Below are positions 26,112 through 34,839 of a stretch of DNA of 64,000 nt, in pieces. The stretch spans positions 184,996 to 248,995 of the forward strand of contig CAWFJZ010000039.1 of assembly GCA_963816315.1 (NCBI GenBank). The letters run 5' to 3'. Origin of the DNA: CADEEN01 sp963816315. Its GTDB lineage: Bacteria > Pseudomonadota > Gammaproteobacteria > Burkholderiales > Burkholderiaceae_C. Both the position numbers and the translations under genes were made by a program. Under the pieces are notes generated by a model that was not told the origin of the DNA, ran no database searches, and saw nothing but the letters and a program-made list of their open reading frames with translations. Position 1 is the first letter of the stretch. Every line of letters begins with the position of its first letter.

Positions 26112-27770
26112 TCAGAACTTCAGGCGCAGCATCTCACCGAGGATGCTGCGCTTGATGGCCTTGGCCGTCAGCGCCGGCTCGCTCCACCACCAGCCGTCGG
26201 CCTGCATCTGCACGCAGGCCTCGACGAAACGGTCGGCCACGGCATCGAACTCGGCGTCGCCATAGTTCAGGCTGAAGATCAATCGCCCCGTGCCGACCCA
26301 GCTCAGTGCCAGGCCTTGCGCGCGCAGGTAGAACTGCAGCATCCAGTGGTAGCGGCCGGGTTGCGTGTAGAGCACGGTCCAGATCGAGGACAGGTTGGCC
26401 ACCTGCACCGGCACGCCGGCTGACTGCGCAGCCGCTAGTTCAAGTGTTCGGCGCGCGCGTTCCAGCGGGCATCGAGGCCGTCGTACAGCGCCTTGACTTC
26501 AGGCGTTTGCAGCCGATCGAGAAACGCCGCCATCGCGCCCATCACATACGGGTGCGAGTTGAAGGTGCCGCGGGCAAAGCAGATGTCGGCCGGCCTCTCT
26601 TCGCGGAAACGCTTCATCAACTCGCGCTTGCCACAGACCACGCCCACCGGCAAGCCGCCGCCGAGCGTCTTGCCGTAGGTCACCATGTCGGCGCGCACGC
26701 CGAAATACTCCTGCGCGCCGCCGGGCGCCAGGCGGAAAGCCGACGAAGACCTCGTCGAAGATCAGCACGATGCCGCGCGCCGTGCAGACCTCGCGCAGGC
26801 GCTTCAGCCAGTCGGCATAGGCCTCGCGCTCGCCAGCGTCGAATCGGGCGCGGCGCGAGCCGTCGATCAGTTGCGCATCACCCGGCGCGTTGGCGTTCGG
26901 GTGCAGCGCCTGCAAGGGGTTGACGAGCACGCAGGCGATGTCGCGCCGCGTGCGCAGCACCTTGAGCGAGCGCTCGTCCATGTCGCGCAGCGTGTAGGTC
27001 TCGCGCGGCGGCAGCGGGTTGCCGGGGCCAGGCTGCACGTCTTCCCACCAGCCGTGGTAGGCGCCGCAAAAGCGCACCAGGTACTTGCGTTTGGTGTGAT
27101 AGCGCGCCAGGCGCACGGCCTGCATCACCGCTTCGGTGCCCGACATGTGGAACGAGACTTCGTCGAGGCCGGAGATCTCTTTCAGGCGCTCGGCGTTGGC
27201 CAGCGTCATCAGGTGCAGGCTGCCGAGCACCGGGCCGAGGGCGCGCGCGCGTGCGGCGCCTTCGTCGATGCAGGCACGGTAGAAGTCGGTGCCGAAGACG
27301 TTGACGCCGTACGAGCCGGTGAGGTCGAAGAAGCGGTTGCCGTCGAGGTCTTCGACCATCACGCCGTCGGCCGCTTGCGCAAAGGCGCCGACACGCAGGC
27401 GCTGGCGCACCAGTGGCGCGTACTGGAACGGCACGCGGTAGCGGCCGGTGAATTGCAAGTCGGAGATCGCTTCACGCGCGCGTGCGGTCATGGCCGCGCT
27501 GACCGGATAGCGCTGCTCGAACACGGCCGACAGGCGATCGAAGGCAATGCGGCGCTGCTGAGCCACCGCTTCGGGCGCGCCGTCGCTGGCGAAGAAACGC
27601 GCCTCGTCGTAGGCGTAGCCGGGGATCAGCGCCGCCAGCCGTTTGGCCCAGCGCGAGTGGCCGGCCAGCGAGCGGTGCTTGGCACGCGAGAGTTCGAGGC
27701 GGCGCTTGGCCGCAGGCAACAGGGCCAGCGCACCGAGCGCGAGCGCCGCAGAGGCAAGGGTTTCATCCAT
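26112..27770 (-). CDS. Membrane-anchored class III aminotransferase (glutamate-1-semialdehyde aminomutase-like), two frameshifts
   Basis: PLP enzyme of aminotransferase class III, about 550 residues after repair, longer than the usual 430. An N-terminal hydrophobic segment (LASAALALGALALLPAAKRR) and a 100-residue helical extension precede the catalytic domain, which shows DGNRFFDLTGSYGVNVFG, SGTEAVMQAVRLAR, CGAYHGWWEDV, IVLIFDEVFVGF (Asp binding the pyridine N) and TYGKTLGGGLPVGV (Schiff-base Lys). Phase changes near 26745 (after FVGF) and near 26435 (after AEHLN); the C-terminal part from QSAGVPVQVANLSSIW is in a third frame. Divergent from psd with an 11-bp gap. It may install an amino group on a lipid headgroup or precursor; that is inference. 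Confidence 0.75.
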
Positions 27771-27781
27771 GAGGCATAGAT

Positions 27782-28669
27782 ATGACAGAGGCAGTTGACA
27801 GTGGTGTGAATCCGGGCGCGCTGCGTCGCTTTTTCGCGCAGGAGGACTTGAACTTCCTGCTCACCAACCGCGTGCCGCGGATCGCACTGACGCGGTTGAT
27901 GGGCCGCATCAGCCGCATCGAGAGCCCGCTGTTCACACGCGCGGCGATCGCAGTCTGGCGCCTGTTCACCGAGCTCGATCTGCGCGAAGCCAAGCAGCAG
28001 CGCTTCGCATCGATCCACGACTGCTTCACGCGCGAGCTGCGCGAGGGCGCGCGGCCGATCGACCCGCGGCCAGATGTGTTGACGAGCCCGTGCGATGCCA
28101 TCGTCGGCGCGTGTGGCGTGGTCGAGCGCGGACAGGTCTTGCAGGCCAAGGGCATGCCGTATGCGCTGGCCGATCTGTTCGGCCCGACGCAGGACAGCGC
28201 CGGCTTCGAAGGCGGCACCTTCGTCACGCTGCGGCTCACGTCGGCGATGTACCACCGCTTCCACGCGCCGCACGATGGCACGGTGGAGCATGTGACTTAC
28301 CTCAGCGGCGACACCTGGAACGTCAACCCGATCGCCCTGCAACGCGTCGAGCGCCTGTTCTGCCGCAACGAGCGCGCGCTGCTGCGCATGCGGCTGCACA
28401 CGGGGCCCGTGATCGCCCTCGTGCCGGTGGCGGCCATCCTCGTCGCCAGCCTGCGCCTGCACTTCCTGCCCGGCGTGCCCTACCCGCGCCAGCGCGGCGC
28501 CAGCGAAACGCCGTGCGACGCACCGCACGCCAAGGGCCAGGAGATGGGCTGGTTCGAACACGGCTCGACGATCATCGTCTTCGCGCCGCCAGGGTTCGTC
28601 TTGTGCGACGGCATCGCGCCGGGTGTGCGCTTGTGCATGGGAGAGGCCCTGCTGCGTTTGCCGTCATGA
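27782..28669 (+). CDS. psd: Phosphatidylserine decarboxylase
   Basis: 295-residue pyruvoyl-dependent enzyme converting phosphatidylserine to phosphatidylethanolamine at the membrane. Family blocks: EDLNFLLTNRVPRIALTRLMG, RFASIHDCFTRELREGARPID, SAMYHRFHAPHDG (catalytic His) and the self-cleavage site FEHGSTIIVF with Ser262 as the future pyruvoyl residue. The ATG at 27782 is preceded by GAGG at a good distance; a GTG at 27806 is an alternative. It is divergent from the aminotransferase and followed by the GT28 glycosyltransferase 34 bp on. A housekeeping psd may exist elsewhere; this copy is embedded in the lipid-remodelling set. Confidence 0.9.
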   Translation: MTEAVDSGVNPGALRRFFAQEDLNFLLTNRVPRIALTRLMGRISRIESPLFTRAAIAVWRLFTELDLREAKQQRFASIHDCFTRELREGARPIDPRPDVLTSPCDAIVGACGVVERGQVLQAKGMPYALADLFGPTQDSAGFEGGTFVTLRLTSAMYHRFHAPHDGTVEHVTYLSGDTWNVNPIALQRVERLFCRNERALLRMRLHTGPVIALVPVAAILVASLRLHFLPGVPYPRQRGASETPCDAPHAKGQEMGWFEHGSTIIVFAPPGFVLCDGIAPGVRLCMGEALLRLPS

Positions 28670-28678
28670 CGACGTCAT
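28661..28678 (+). promoter_or_regulatory. Pho box upstream of the GT28 glycosyltransferase gene
   Basis: CCGTCAT-GACG-ACGTCAT on the plus strand, period 11 bp, six and five of seven matches. It overlaps the psd stop codon and ends 25 bp before the ATG at 28704, so the glycosyltransferase may have its own phosphate-controlled promoter. Confidence 0.55.
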
Positions 28679-28703
28679 GCGTGCTGGCCAGCATGGCCAA
28701 TCC

Positions 28704-29894
28704 ATGAAGACCATCGACCTTGTTTACTTCAACGCTGGCGGCGGCCACCGCGCCGCGGCGCAGGCGTTGCAGGCGGTGATCGAACAGCAGCGCTGGCCGT
28801 GGACGGTGCGCCTGATCGATCTGTCGCGCGTGCTCGATCCGCAGCAGGGATTTCGCCGCGTCATGGGCTTCGACCCCGAAGATTTCTACAACAAGCGGTT
28901 GCAGCGCGGCTGGACGATCGGCCTGGCGCAAGAGTTGAAGCTGCTGCAAGGCGCGATCCGTTTCGGCCATGCCTCGATGCTGCGCGTGCTGCAACACCAT
29001 TGGGCACAAAGCGAGCCGGATCTCGTCGCCTCGCTGGTGCCGAACTTCAACCGCGTGCTCTGCGAATCGGTGGCCAGCGCGCTGCCGGGCGTACCCTTCG
29101 TCACCGTGATGACCGACATGGCCGACCACCCGCCGCATTTCTGGATCGAACCCGATCAGGCGCAGACCATCGTCTGCGGCAGCGCGCGCGCGTTGGCCCA
29201 GGCGCGCGCGGCGGGCTATTCAGAAGAACAACTGGCGCTGACATCGGGCATGGTGCTCAAGCCGACGTTCTACGACCTGCCGCCGATCAACCGCGCGACG
29301 CGGCGCATGGCCCTCGGGCTCGATCCGCTGCGGCCGACGGGCGTGGTGATGTTCGGCGGCCAGGGCTCGCAGCAGATGCTGCGCATCGCGCGCGACCTGG
29401 ACGACGTGCAGTTGATCCTGATGTGCGGCCGCAACGCGCCGCTCGCCAAGCAATGCCGCACGCTGCACCGCTCGGCCAAACACGCCGTCGTCGGCTTCAC
29501 CGATGAAGTGGCCGACGTGATGCGCCTGGCCGACTTCTTCATCGGCAAGCCGGGGCCCGGTGCGATCAGCGAAGCGGTGCAGCTCGGCCTGCCGGTGATC
29601 ACGATCAGGAACGCGTGGACGATGCCGCAGGAGCGCTACAACGCGCAGTGGGTGCGCGAGCAGGGTGTGGGGATCGTCGTCTCGTCGCTGTCGCAACTGC
29701 CCGCGGCGGCGCTGCGCATGATCGAAGGGTTGAACGAGTTCCACGCAGCCACGGCGCGCATCGACAACCGTGCGGTGTTCGAAGTGCCCGAGCTGCTGGC
29801 TAATCTGTTGCAGCCGCAGCCGGCCTTGCAGCGCTGGCGCTACGGCGAACCGGCGGCGCGCAGCAGCACGGTGGCGCGCAGCGCGGTTTCGTAG
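28704..29894 (+). CDS. GT28 glycosyltransferase, MGDG-synthase/UgtP-like
   Basis: 396-residue glycosyltransferase. The N-terminal YFNAGGGHRAAAQALQAVIE matches the GGGHR motif of plant and bacterial monogalactosyl/monoglucosyl diacylglycerol synthases. VTVMTDMADHPPHFW fits the family's acceptor-side block, and FIGKPGPGAISEAVQLGLPVI is the nucleotide-sugar-binding motif of GT28. Likely reaction: UDP-hexose plus diacylglycerol to a monohexosyl lipid at the inner membrane. It has its own Pho-box-like site and follows psd. Its 3' end overlaps the convergent peptidase-like gene by 55 bp. A second lipid glycosyltransferase of another family (GT4) lies at 24.1 kb. Confidence 0.85.
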   Translation: MKTIDLVYFNAGGGHRAAAQALQAVIEQQRWPWTVRLIDLSRVLDPQQGFRRVMGFDPEDFYNKRLQRGWTIGLAQELKLLQGAIRFGHASMLRVLQHHWAQSEPDLVASLVPNFNRVLCESVASALPGVPFVTVMTDMADHPPHFWIEPDQAQTIVCGSARALAQARAAGYSEEQLALTSGMVLKPTFYDLPPINRATRRMALGLDPLRPTGVVMFGGQGSQQMLRIARDLDDVQLILMCGRNAPLAKQCRTLHRSAKHAVVGFTDEVADVMRLADFFIGKPGPGAISEAVQLGLPVITIRNAWTMPQERYNAQWVREQGVGIVVSSLSQLPAAALRMIEGLNEFHAATARIDNRAVFEVPELLANLLQPQPALQRWRYGEPAARSSTVARSAVS

Positions 29895-30805
29895 ATCGCG
29901 TCGAGCGGCATCGGCGGCGAGGCCGGCTCGGCGCCCTCGCCCAGCTTGTCGCCGAGCCATCGCCGCAGCGCGCTCACCGTCACCAAGCGGTCGGCGCCGT
30001 CGTCGCCGGCCAGCGCAACGCCGATGACGCGGCCCGCCCCGTCGAACACCGCGCCGCCGCGCGCCGCATCGGCCAGGTCGATGCCCAAGCCTTGCGCGCC
30101 GACAAAACCGTTGCGCAGGCGCGGCCACGGCGACCCGACGGCGGCACCGGCAACGGCATGCGCGGGCGAGCCGGGGAAGGCATCGCGCGCCGCCCAGGTC
30201 AGGCGCGGCGCATCGGCCGGCACGCTCGTCAGGCGCAGCATCGCCAGGCCGAGCGCGTCGTCGCGCTGCACGAGCTGCGCGGCGAGCGCGCGGCCGTGCG
30301 CGTCGTGCAGTTCGATGGTGGCGACATCACGCAGCGCGCGCAAAGGCAGCAGCGCATGACGGCCGCCATCGATCAGCACGCCGGTGGCGAGCACGCCGGT
30401 CGTCAGGGCGATCGGCGCCGCATCGGCGGGCCGCACGCGCGCGGCCAACGCGCTGTGGCCGCCGGCCTCGAGCAGTTGCGCATACAGGCGCGCGCCTTCG
30501 GGCGCACCGGGATGCGCCTGCGCGGTGTGCGCGGCGAAGGCGAGCGCGCGGCGGTAGTGGCCGCCGAGCATCAGGCTGCGCACGATGCCGGCCTCGATGT
30601 CGGCCGCGTGCTCCTGCGCCGCCGCGGCCTCATAGTCGCGCAGCGCCGCGGCGGCGTCACCTCGCGCCAGCGCGTCGGCCGCGCGCTGCACCAGCGCCTC
30701 GCGCGGCGCAGGGCGTGCCGTCTGCGCGCGTGCGCTGCCGAACAGCGCGACGACGAGCGCCGCGGTGGCCGTGACGGCAAAGACGGCGCGGCGCCAACGG
30801 CTCAT
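29840..30805 (-). CDS. Exported trypsin-fold protein, probably catalytically dead
   Basis: 321 residues: signal peptide (ALVVALFGSARAQ), an alanine-rich helical region with TPR-like repeats (about 30-120), then a trypsin-like domain. Near its end RGGAVFDGAGRVIGVAL lines up with the SGGPLF...G.VVGI segment of HtrA-type proteases, but the catalytic Ser position is Arg, so proteolysis is unlikely. The ATG at 30805 overlaps the stop of the 5'-nucleotidase by one base, hence probably co-translated from the same Pho-controlled mRNA. It may be a chaperone or binding partner of the nucleotidase; function unknown. Confidence 0.65.
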   Translation of the reverse strand: MSRWRRAVFAVTATAALVVALFGSARAQTARPAPREALVQRAADALARGDAAAALRDYEAAAAQEHAADIEAGIVRSLMLGGHYRRALAFAAHTAQAHPGAPEGARLYAQLLEAGGHSALAARVRPADAAPIALTTGVLATGVLIDGGRHALLPLRALRDVATIELHDAHGRALAAQLVQRDDALGLAMLRLTSVPADAPRLTWAARDAFPGSPAHAVAGAAVGSPWPRLRNGFVGAQGLGIDLADAARGGAVFDGAGRVIGVALAGDDGADRLVTVSALRRWLGDKLGEGAEPASPPMPLDAIYETALRATVLLRAAGSP

Positions 30806-32742
30806 CAGTTGACGCGCGCGATGCGCGGCTTCTGCAGCGTGATCGCCGCCGGGTCGTAGGCAGGCAACGCAGGCAACTTGAAGCCGGCCAGGTAGGCCGT
30901 GAGCGCATCGATGTCCTGCGCCCCGCCGAGCCGGTCGCTGCCGTTGTTCAGCGTCGTGAAGCCGTCGCCGCCGGTGGCCAGGAAGCTGTTGACGGTGACG
31001 CGGTAGGTCTTCGCCGCGTTCACCACCGCGCCGGTGGCATCGACGATCTGATCGATCACCGCGCCGTTCGCATTGACCAGCCGCAGGTCGCTGATGCGTG
31101 TGTCGCAGGTCTTGGCCGCATCCCACTGGACCTTGAGGCCGACGGCCGGGATCAGCAGGCGCTGCGTGACCTGGCCGCGGCAACCGACGAACTGTTGTTC
31201 GAGCAGGTTCTTCAAGGTCTTGCGCGGTGAGCGTCATCGTCACCAGGCTGTTGCCGAAGGGCTGCACGGTGAAGGCCTCGCCGTAGGTGACGTTGCCGTC
31301 GCCCTCACCCGCCGCGCTGCCGGCGAAGGTGAAGTCCGCGCGCACGCCGCCGGGGTTCATGAAGGCGATGGTGGCGGCGCCGAAGTTCGCCGTCGCGGTA
31401 GCGGCGAGTTGCGAGTCGGCGATCAGCTCGCCGGCCGGCATGTTGCCGGCCGCGTCGGCGCTGCGCGCCAGCGTGGACGTGACCGAGCCGATGACGGCGT
31501 TGGCGATCGGCGAGACCAGGCCGTTGTACGCCGGCGACGAGGTTGCGCAGCGCCGGGTCGGCGTCGATCGCGGCGTTGATGTCGGCGTCGCTGCGATCGA
31601 CCAGGCGGTTGGTCGCCGCGACCGTGGTGATGTCGCGCGTGCGCCGGTCGAGCGTGACGTCGATGTCGGTCAGGACGCGGCCGAACGCGCTGGCGCTGGT
31701 CACCGGGATCAGTCGGCCCGTCGCGTTCGGCAGGCCGGTCGGGCGCGGCGTGCGCGTGACCACTCCAGCCGCGCTCGTCACGTCGACCGTGCCGGCCGAG
31801 CAGTTGTAGGCCGCGTGCGTGTGGCCGCTGATGACGAGGTCCACCGCGTCGTCCAGGCGCGCGGTGATCTTGGCCAGGTCGGAGCCGGCGAGGTTGCCGT
31901 CGCAGCCGTTGATGTCGGACAAGCCGCTGCTCTGGAAGCCGCCCTGGTGCACGAGCACGACGATGGCTTCGACGCCGCGGCGGCGCAGCTTGGGCACCAG
32001 CGCATTGACGGTGTCGGCCTCGTCGCGGAACTCGAGCCCGGCCACGCCGGCCGGCGTGACGATGGTCGGTGTGGCTTTCAAGGTCATGCCGATGAAGGCG
32101 ACCTTGACGCCGCGGAAGGACTTGATGCCCACTGGCGGCAGACAGCGTCTTGCCGCTGGCGGTGGAGACCACGTTGGCCGACAGCCACTGGAACTGCGCG
32201 CCCTCGAACGGCGTCGGCGTGTTGACCATGGCGCCTTGGCAACTGCCGGGATCGGGCGCGCCGTTGGCGATCTTGCAGCCGCCTTGCTGCAAGCGCAGCA
32301 GCTCGGCGCTGCCCTTGTCGAACTCGTGGTTGCCGACGGCATTGAAGTCCAGGCCGATGCGGTTCATCACCTCGACCGTCGGCTCATCGAAGAACAGCGC
32401 CGAAATCAGCGGCGAGGCGCCGATGAAGTCGCCAGCGCCGACGACGACGTTGTGCTTGTTCTGCGCTTTCAGTCGCTTCACATAGGCGCCGACGTATTCC
32501 GCGCCGCCGACGGCCGGGCGCTGCGCCGCCGGGATGCTCAGGTTCTCGCCGAAGGTGCCGGGCGACTGCAGGTTGCCGTGGAAATCGTTCAGGCCGACGA
32601 TCTTCACGGTGAGCGTGCGCGGCCCGTGCTTGTCGTTGTCGTCGTCGCGATCGCCCTTGTCGTGTGCCGCTGCGGCGAGCGCGGCGGCGGCGCAGCAGAG
32701 GGCGACGAGGGTGCGGGTCAGCAGGGCAATCGGCAAGCGCAT
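30805..32742 (-). CDS. 5'-nucleotidase / UshA-family phosphohydrolase (three frameshifts)
   Basis: Exported bifunctional nucleotidase family. Signal peptide LVALCCAAAALAAAAH, then an acidic patch DKGDRDDDNDKHGP and the metal sites KIVGLNDFHGNLQ, GAGDFIGASPL, NAVGNHEFDKG and LVISGHTHAAYNC; the C-terminal substrate domain has TIAFMNPGGVRADF and YRVTVNSFLATGGDGF. Phase shifts lie near 32142, 31534 and 31213, each one base, with family sequence resuming directly (LPPVGIKSFRG; YNGLVSPIANAV; LKNLLEQQFVG). Repaired length is about 645 residues, normal for the family. A very good Pho box precedes it. It releases phosphate from nucleotides or UDP-sugars in the periplasm; exact substrate unknown. Confidence 0.85.
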
Positions 32743-32786
32743 CGGGGCCTCCAGCGGTGTCGGGCTGTACAGGTTCGCAGCGCTTG

Positions 32787-32804
32787 GCGACAGCGCTGTG
32801 ACAG
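32787..32804 (-). promoter_or_regulatory. Pho box upstream of the 5'-nucleotidase gene
   Basis: CTGTCAC-AGCG-CTGTCGC on the minus strand, period 11 bp, both half-sites close to consensus. It ends 44 bp before the ATG at 32742. Confidence 0.75.
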
Positions 32805-32900
32805 CGGTTCGTGGTGTCGGGTTTGCCCCTTCATCGTGCAATAAAACGGGCTTCGGCTTACGGCCCGAAGGCGAAGTTGCGACGGTCTGCTAAAGAACCA

Positions 32901-33021
32901 TTCGGGCTGAGCTTGTCGAAGCCCCTCGCGCCCCCGTTCGGGCTGAGCTTGTCGAAGGCCTGGGTGCGCCATGCAAAGGCCTTCGGCAGGCTCAGCTGGC
33001 CTTCGACAAGCTCAGGGCGAA
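32901..33021. repeat. REP-like repeat cluster
   Basis: TTCGGGCTGAGCTTGTCGAA occurs at 32901 and 32937 on the plus strand and in inverted form (CTTCGACAAGCTCAGGGCGA) at 33001, with a degenerate inverted copy at 32981. The copies at 32937 and 33001 can pair into a long hairpin of about 23 matched bases. The motif is a common dispersed intergenic repeat in Burkholderiales. It lies between the 5'-nucleotidase promoter and the 3' end of the second phoD, the intergenic stretch 32743-33116, in which I see no gene. Confidence 0.7.
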
Positions 33022-33116
33022 CGGGGGCGAGAGGAGCTTACAAGCGGGTGTGGGGAGCCGGACCGGTTCTGTCAACTGAGCCGCCTTCGGGCCGCAACCC
33101 GACGTCGACAACCTCA

Positions 33117-34751
33117 TCAGCCTCCGCGCGGAGATAACGTCTTGCTGAACACCGACACGCCGCCGAGGTCGCGCAGATCGACCGTCATCTCGCCGCTGCG
33201 GCTGTCGATGTTGACCTCGCCGAAAAACTGTAGGCCGGCATAGGGCGACAGGTTCACCTGCCCCGGCGGCGGTGCCTTGAAGAACACGACCTGCGGGCCG
33301 AAGGTGGCGTCGAGCGTGTTCGGTCCGAAGCTGCCGGCATTCAGCGGGCCGGAGACGAATTCCCAGAAGCCGTCGAAGTCGTTGAACGCGGCGCTCTTCG
33401 GGTCGTAGTAGTGCGCGGCGCAGTAGTGCACGTCGGCGGTCAGCCAGACGACGTTGCGCACGCGCTCGCGCTTGATGAAGCGCAGCAGGTCGGCGATCTC
33501 CAACTCGCGGCCGAGCGGCGCGCCGGGGTTGTTGTTGGCGATGGCTTCCCAGCGCGGCACGCCGCCGGCGGTGTTGCCGTCGCCGACGTTCAGGCCGACG
33601 GGCATGTCGGCGGCGATCACCTTCCACAAGGCGCGCGAGTTCTCGAGGCCGCGCTTCAACCAGTCGAGCTGCTCGCGGCCGAGGAAGGCGGTGTCGGCGC
33701 CCGGCGCGGGCTGCAGGTTGTCGGTGTTAGGCCCGCGGTAGGAGCGCATGTCGATGACGAACACCTCGAGCAGCGGGCCGTACGAGAAGCGGCGATAGAC
33801 GCGTTGCGACTCGCGCGCGTCGAACGGCCGCAGCGGCGCGTAGTCGAGAAAGGCGCGCGTGCCGCGGGCGATCAGCAGCGGCACGTTCTTTTCGGTGTAG
33901 CGCGCATCGGCCGAGAGGTCCTTGCTGTCCGACCAGTTGTTGGTGACCTCGTGGTCGTCCCACTGCCAGATCTGCGGCACCTCGGCGTTGAAGCGGCGCA
34001 CGTTGTCGTCGATCAGGTTGTAGCGGTAGCGGCCGCGGAACTCATTCAATGTCTCGGCGACCTTGCTGACCTCGGGCGTGATCACGTTGACCCAGGGCTG
34101 CCCGTTTTCGGCGATGCGCGATTCGGGGATCGGCCCGTCGGCGTAGATGGTGTCGCCGCTGTGGATAAAAAAGCGCGGCTGGCGCTGGCGCATCGCCTCG
34201 TAGATCTTCATGCCGCCGAAGGCGCGGTTGATGCCCCAGCCCTGGCCCGCGGTGTCGCCGCCCCAGACGAAGCGCAGATCGCCGCCGCCGCGACGGCGCT
34301 CATCGTCGTCATTGCGCGACGAGGGCAACGTCACGAAGCGGCCGAGCACCGGCTCCGACAACGCACGCGTGTTGTGCAGCGACTGGAACGACACACGCAC
34401 GAAGACCTCGCGGTTCTCGGGCAGGCCGGCGAGGTCTTGCTTCGCCGTGTAGTCGCCGTCTTCGAGCGCGTACGGCCCGACGATGCGCGTGGCCTGCGCG
34501 AACTGCGCATCGAGGCTCCACTCGACGACCAAACGCGACGGCCGGTCGCTGCGGCTCCACACCAGCACCGAGCCGCGCGACGGGTCGCCGAACTGCACGC
34601 CTTGCGCGGCGACGGGCCGGCTGGCATCGAGCGGCACGATCGCCGGCGCCGATTGCGCGGCCGCCCAGCGCGGCAAGGCGATCGCGCCGAGTGCGGCCGA
34701 GCCGGCCTGGATGAACTGGCGGCGGGCCTTCGGTGAAGAATCGATGGACAT
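33117..34751 (-). CDS. phoD: Second alkaline phosphatase D family protein
   Basis: 544-residue Tat-exported phosphatase. KARRQFIQAGSAALGAIALP is the twin-arginine signal; the N-terminal fibronectin-like domain (GVQFGDPSRGSVLVWSRSD) is followed by LRFVWGGDTAGQGWG, FFIHSGDTIYADGP, IWQWDDHEVTNNW and WLTADVHYCAAHYYD, the metal-binding blocks of PhoD. A charged loop SSRNDDDERRRGGGD interrupts the domain junction. Clearly different from the PhoD at 4.4 kb, nearer the Bacillus/Streptomyces type. Start at 34751 (MSIDSSPKARR) with GGAGCG upstream. Three Pho-box repeats lie upstream. It is downstream of plcP in the same direction but with its own promoter. Confidence 0.9.
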   Translation of the reverse strand: MSIDSSPKARRQFIQAGSAALGAIALPRWAAAQSAPAIVPLDASRPVAAQGVQFGDPSRGSVLVWSRSDRPSRLVVEWSLDAQFAQATRIVGPYALEDGDYTAKQDLAGLPENREVFVRVSFQSLHNTRALSEPVLGRFVTLPSSRNDDDERRRGGGDLRFVWGGDTAGQGWGINRAFGGMKIYEAMRQRQPRFFIHSGDTIYADGPIPESRIAENGQPWVNVITPEVSKVAETLNEFRGRYRYNLIDDNVRRFNAEVPQIWQWDDHEVTNNWSDSKDLSADARYTEKNVPLLIARGTRAFLDYAPLRPFDARESQRVYRRFSYGPLLEVFVIDMRSYRGPNTDNLQPAPGADTAFLGREQLDWLKRGLENSRALWKVIAADMPVGLNVGDGNTAGGVPRWEAIANNNPGAPLGRELEIADLLRFIKRERVRNVVWLTADVHYCAAHYYDPKSAAFNDFDGFWEFVSGPLNAGSFGPNTLDATFGPQVVFFKAPPPGQVNLSPYAGLQFFGEVNIDSRSGEMTVDLRDLGGVSVFSKTLSPRGG

Positions 34752-34806
34752 GGGGAGCGCTCCTGCTGCAAGACGTTGATGGGCCTCGGCAGCGTAGAAA
34801 GCACTC

Positions 34807-34835
34807 ATGGCAAGGCCATGACGCTTCGATGTCAG
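34807..34835 (-). promoter_or_regulatory. Triple Pho-box repeat upstream of the second phoD
   Basis: On the minus strand three 7-mers follow one another at 11-bp spacing: CTGACAT (34829-34835), GCGTCAT (34818-34824) and TTGCCAT (34807-34813), separated by CGAA and GGCC. The array ends 56 bp before the ATG at 34751 and starts 5 bp after the plcP stop. Confidence 0.65.
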
Positions 34836-34839
34836 CGGC

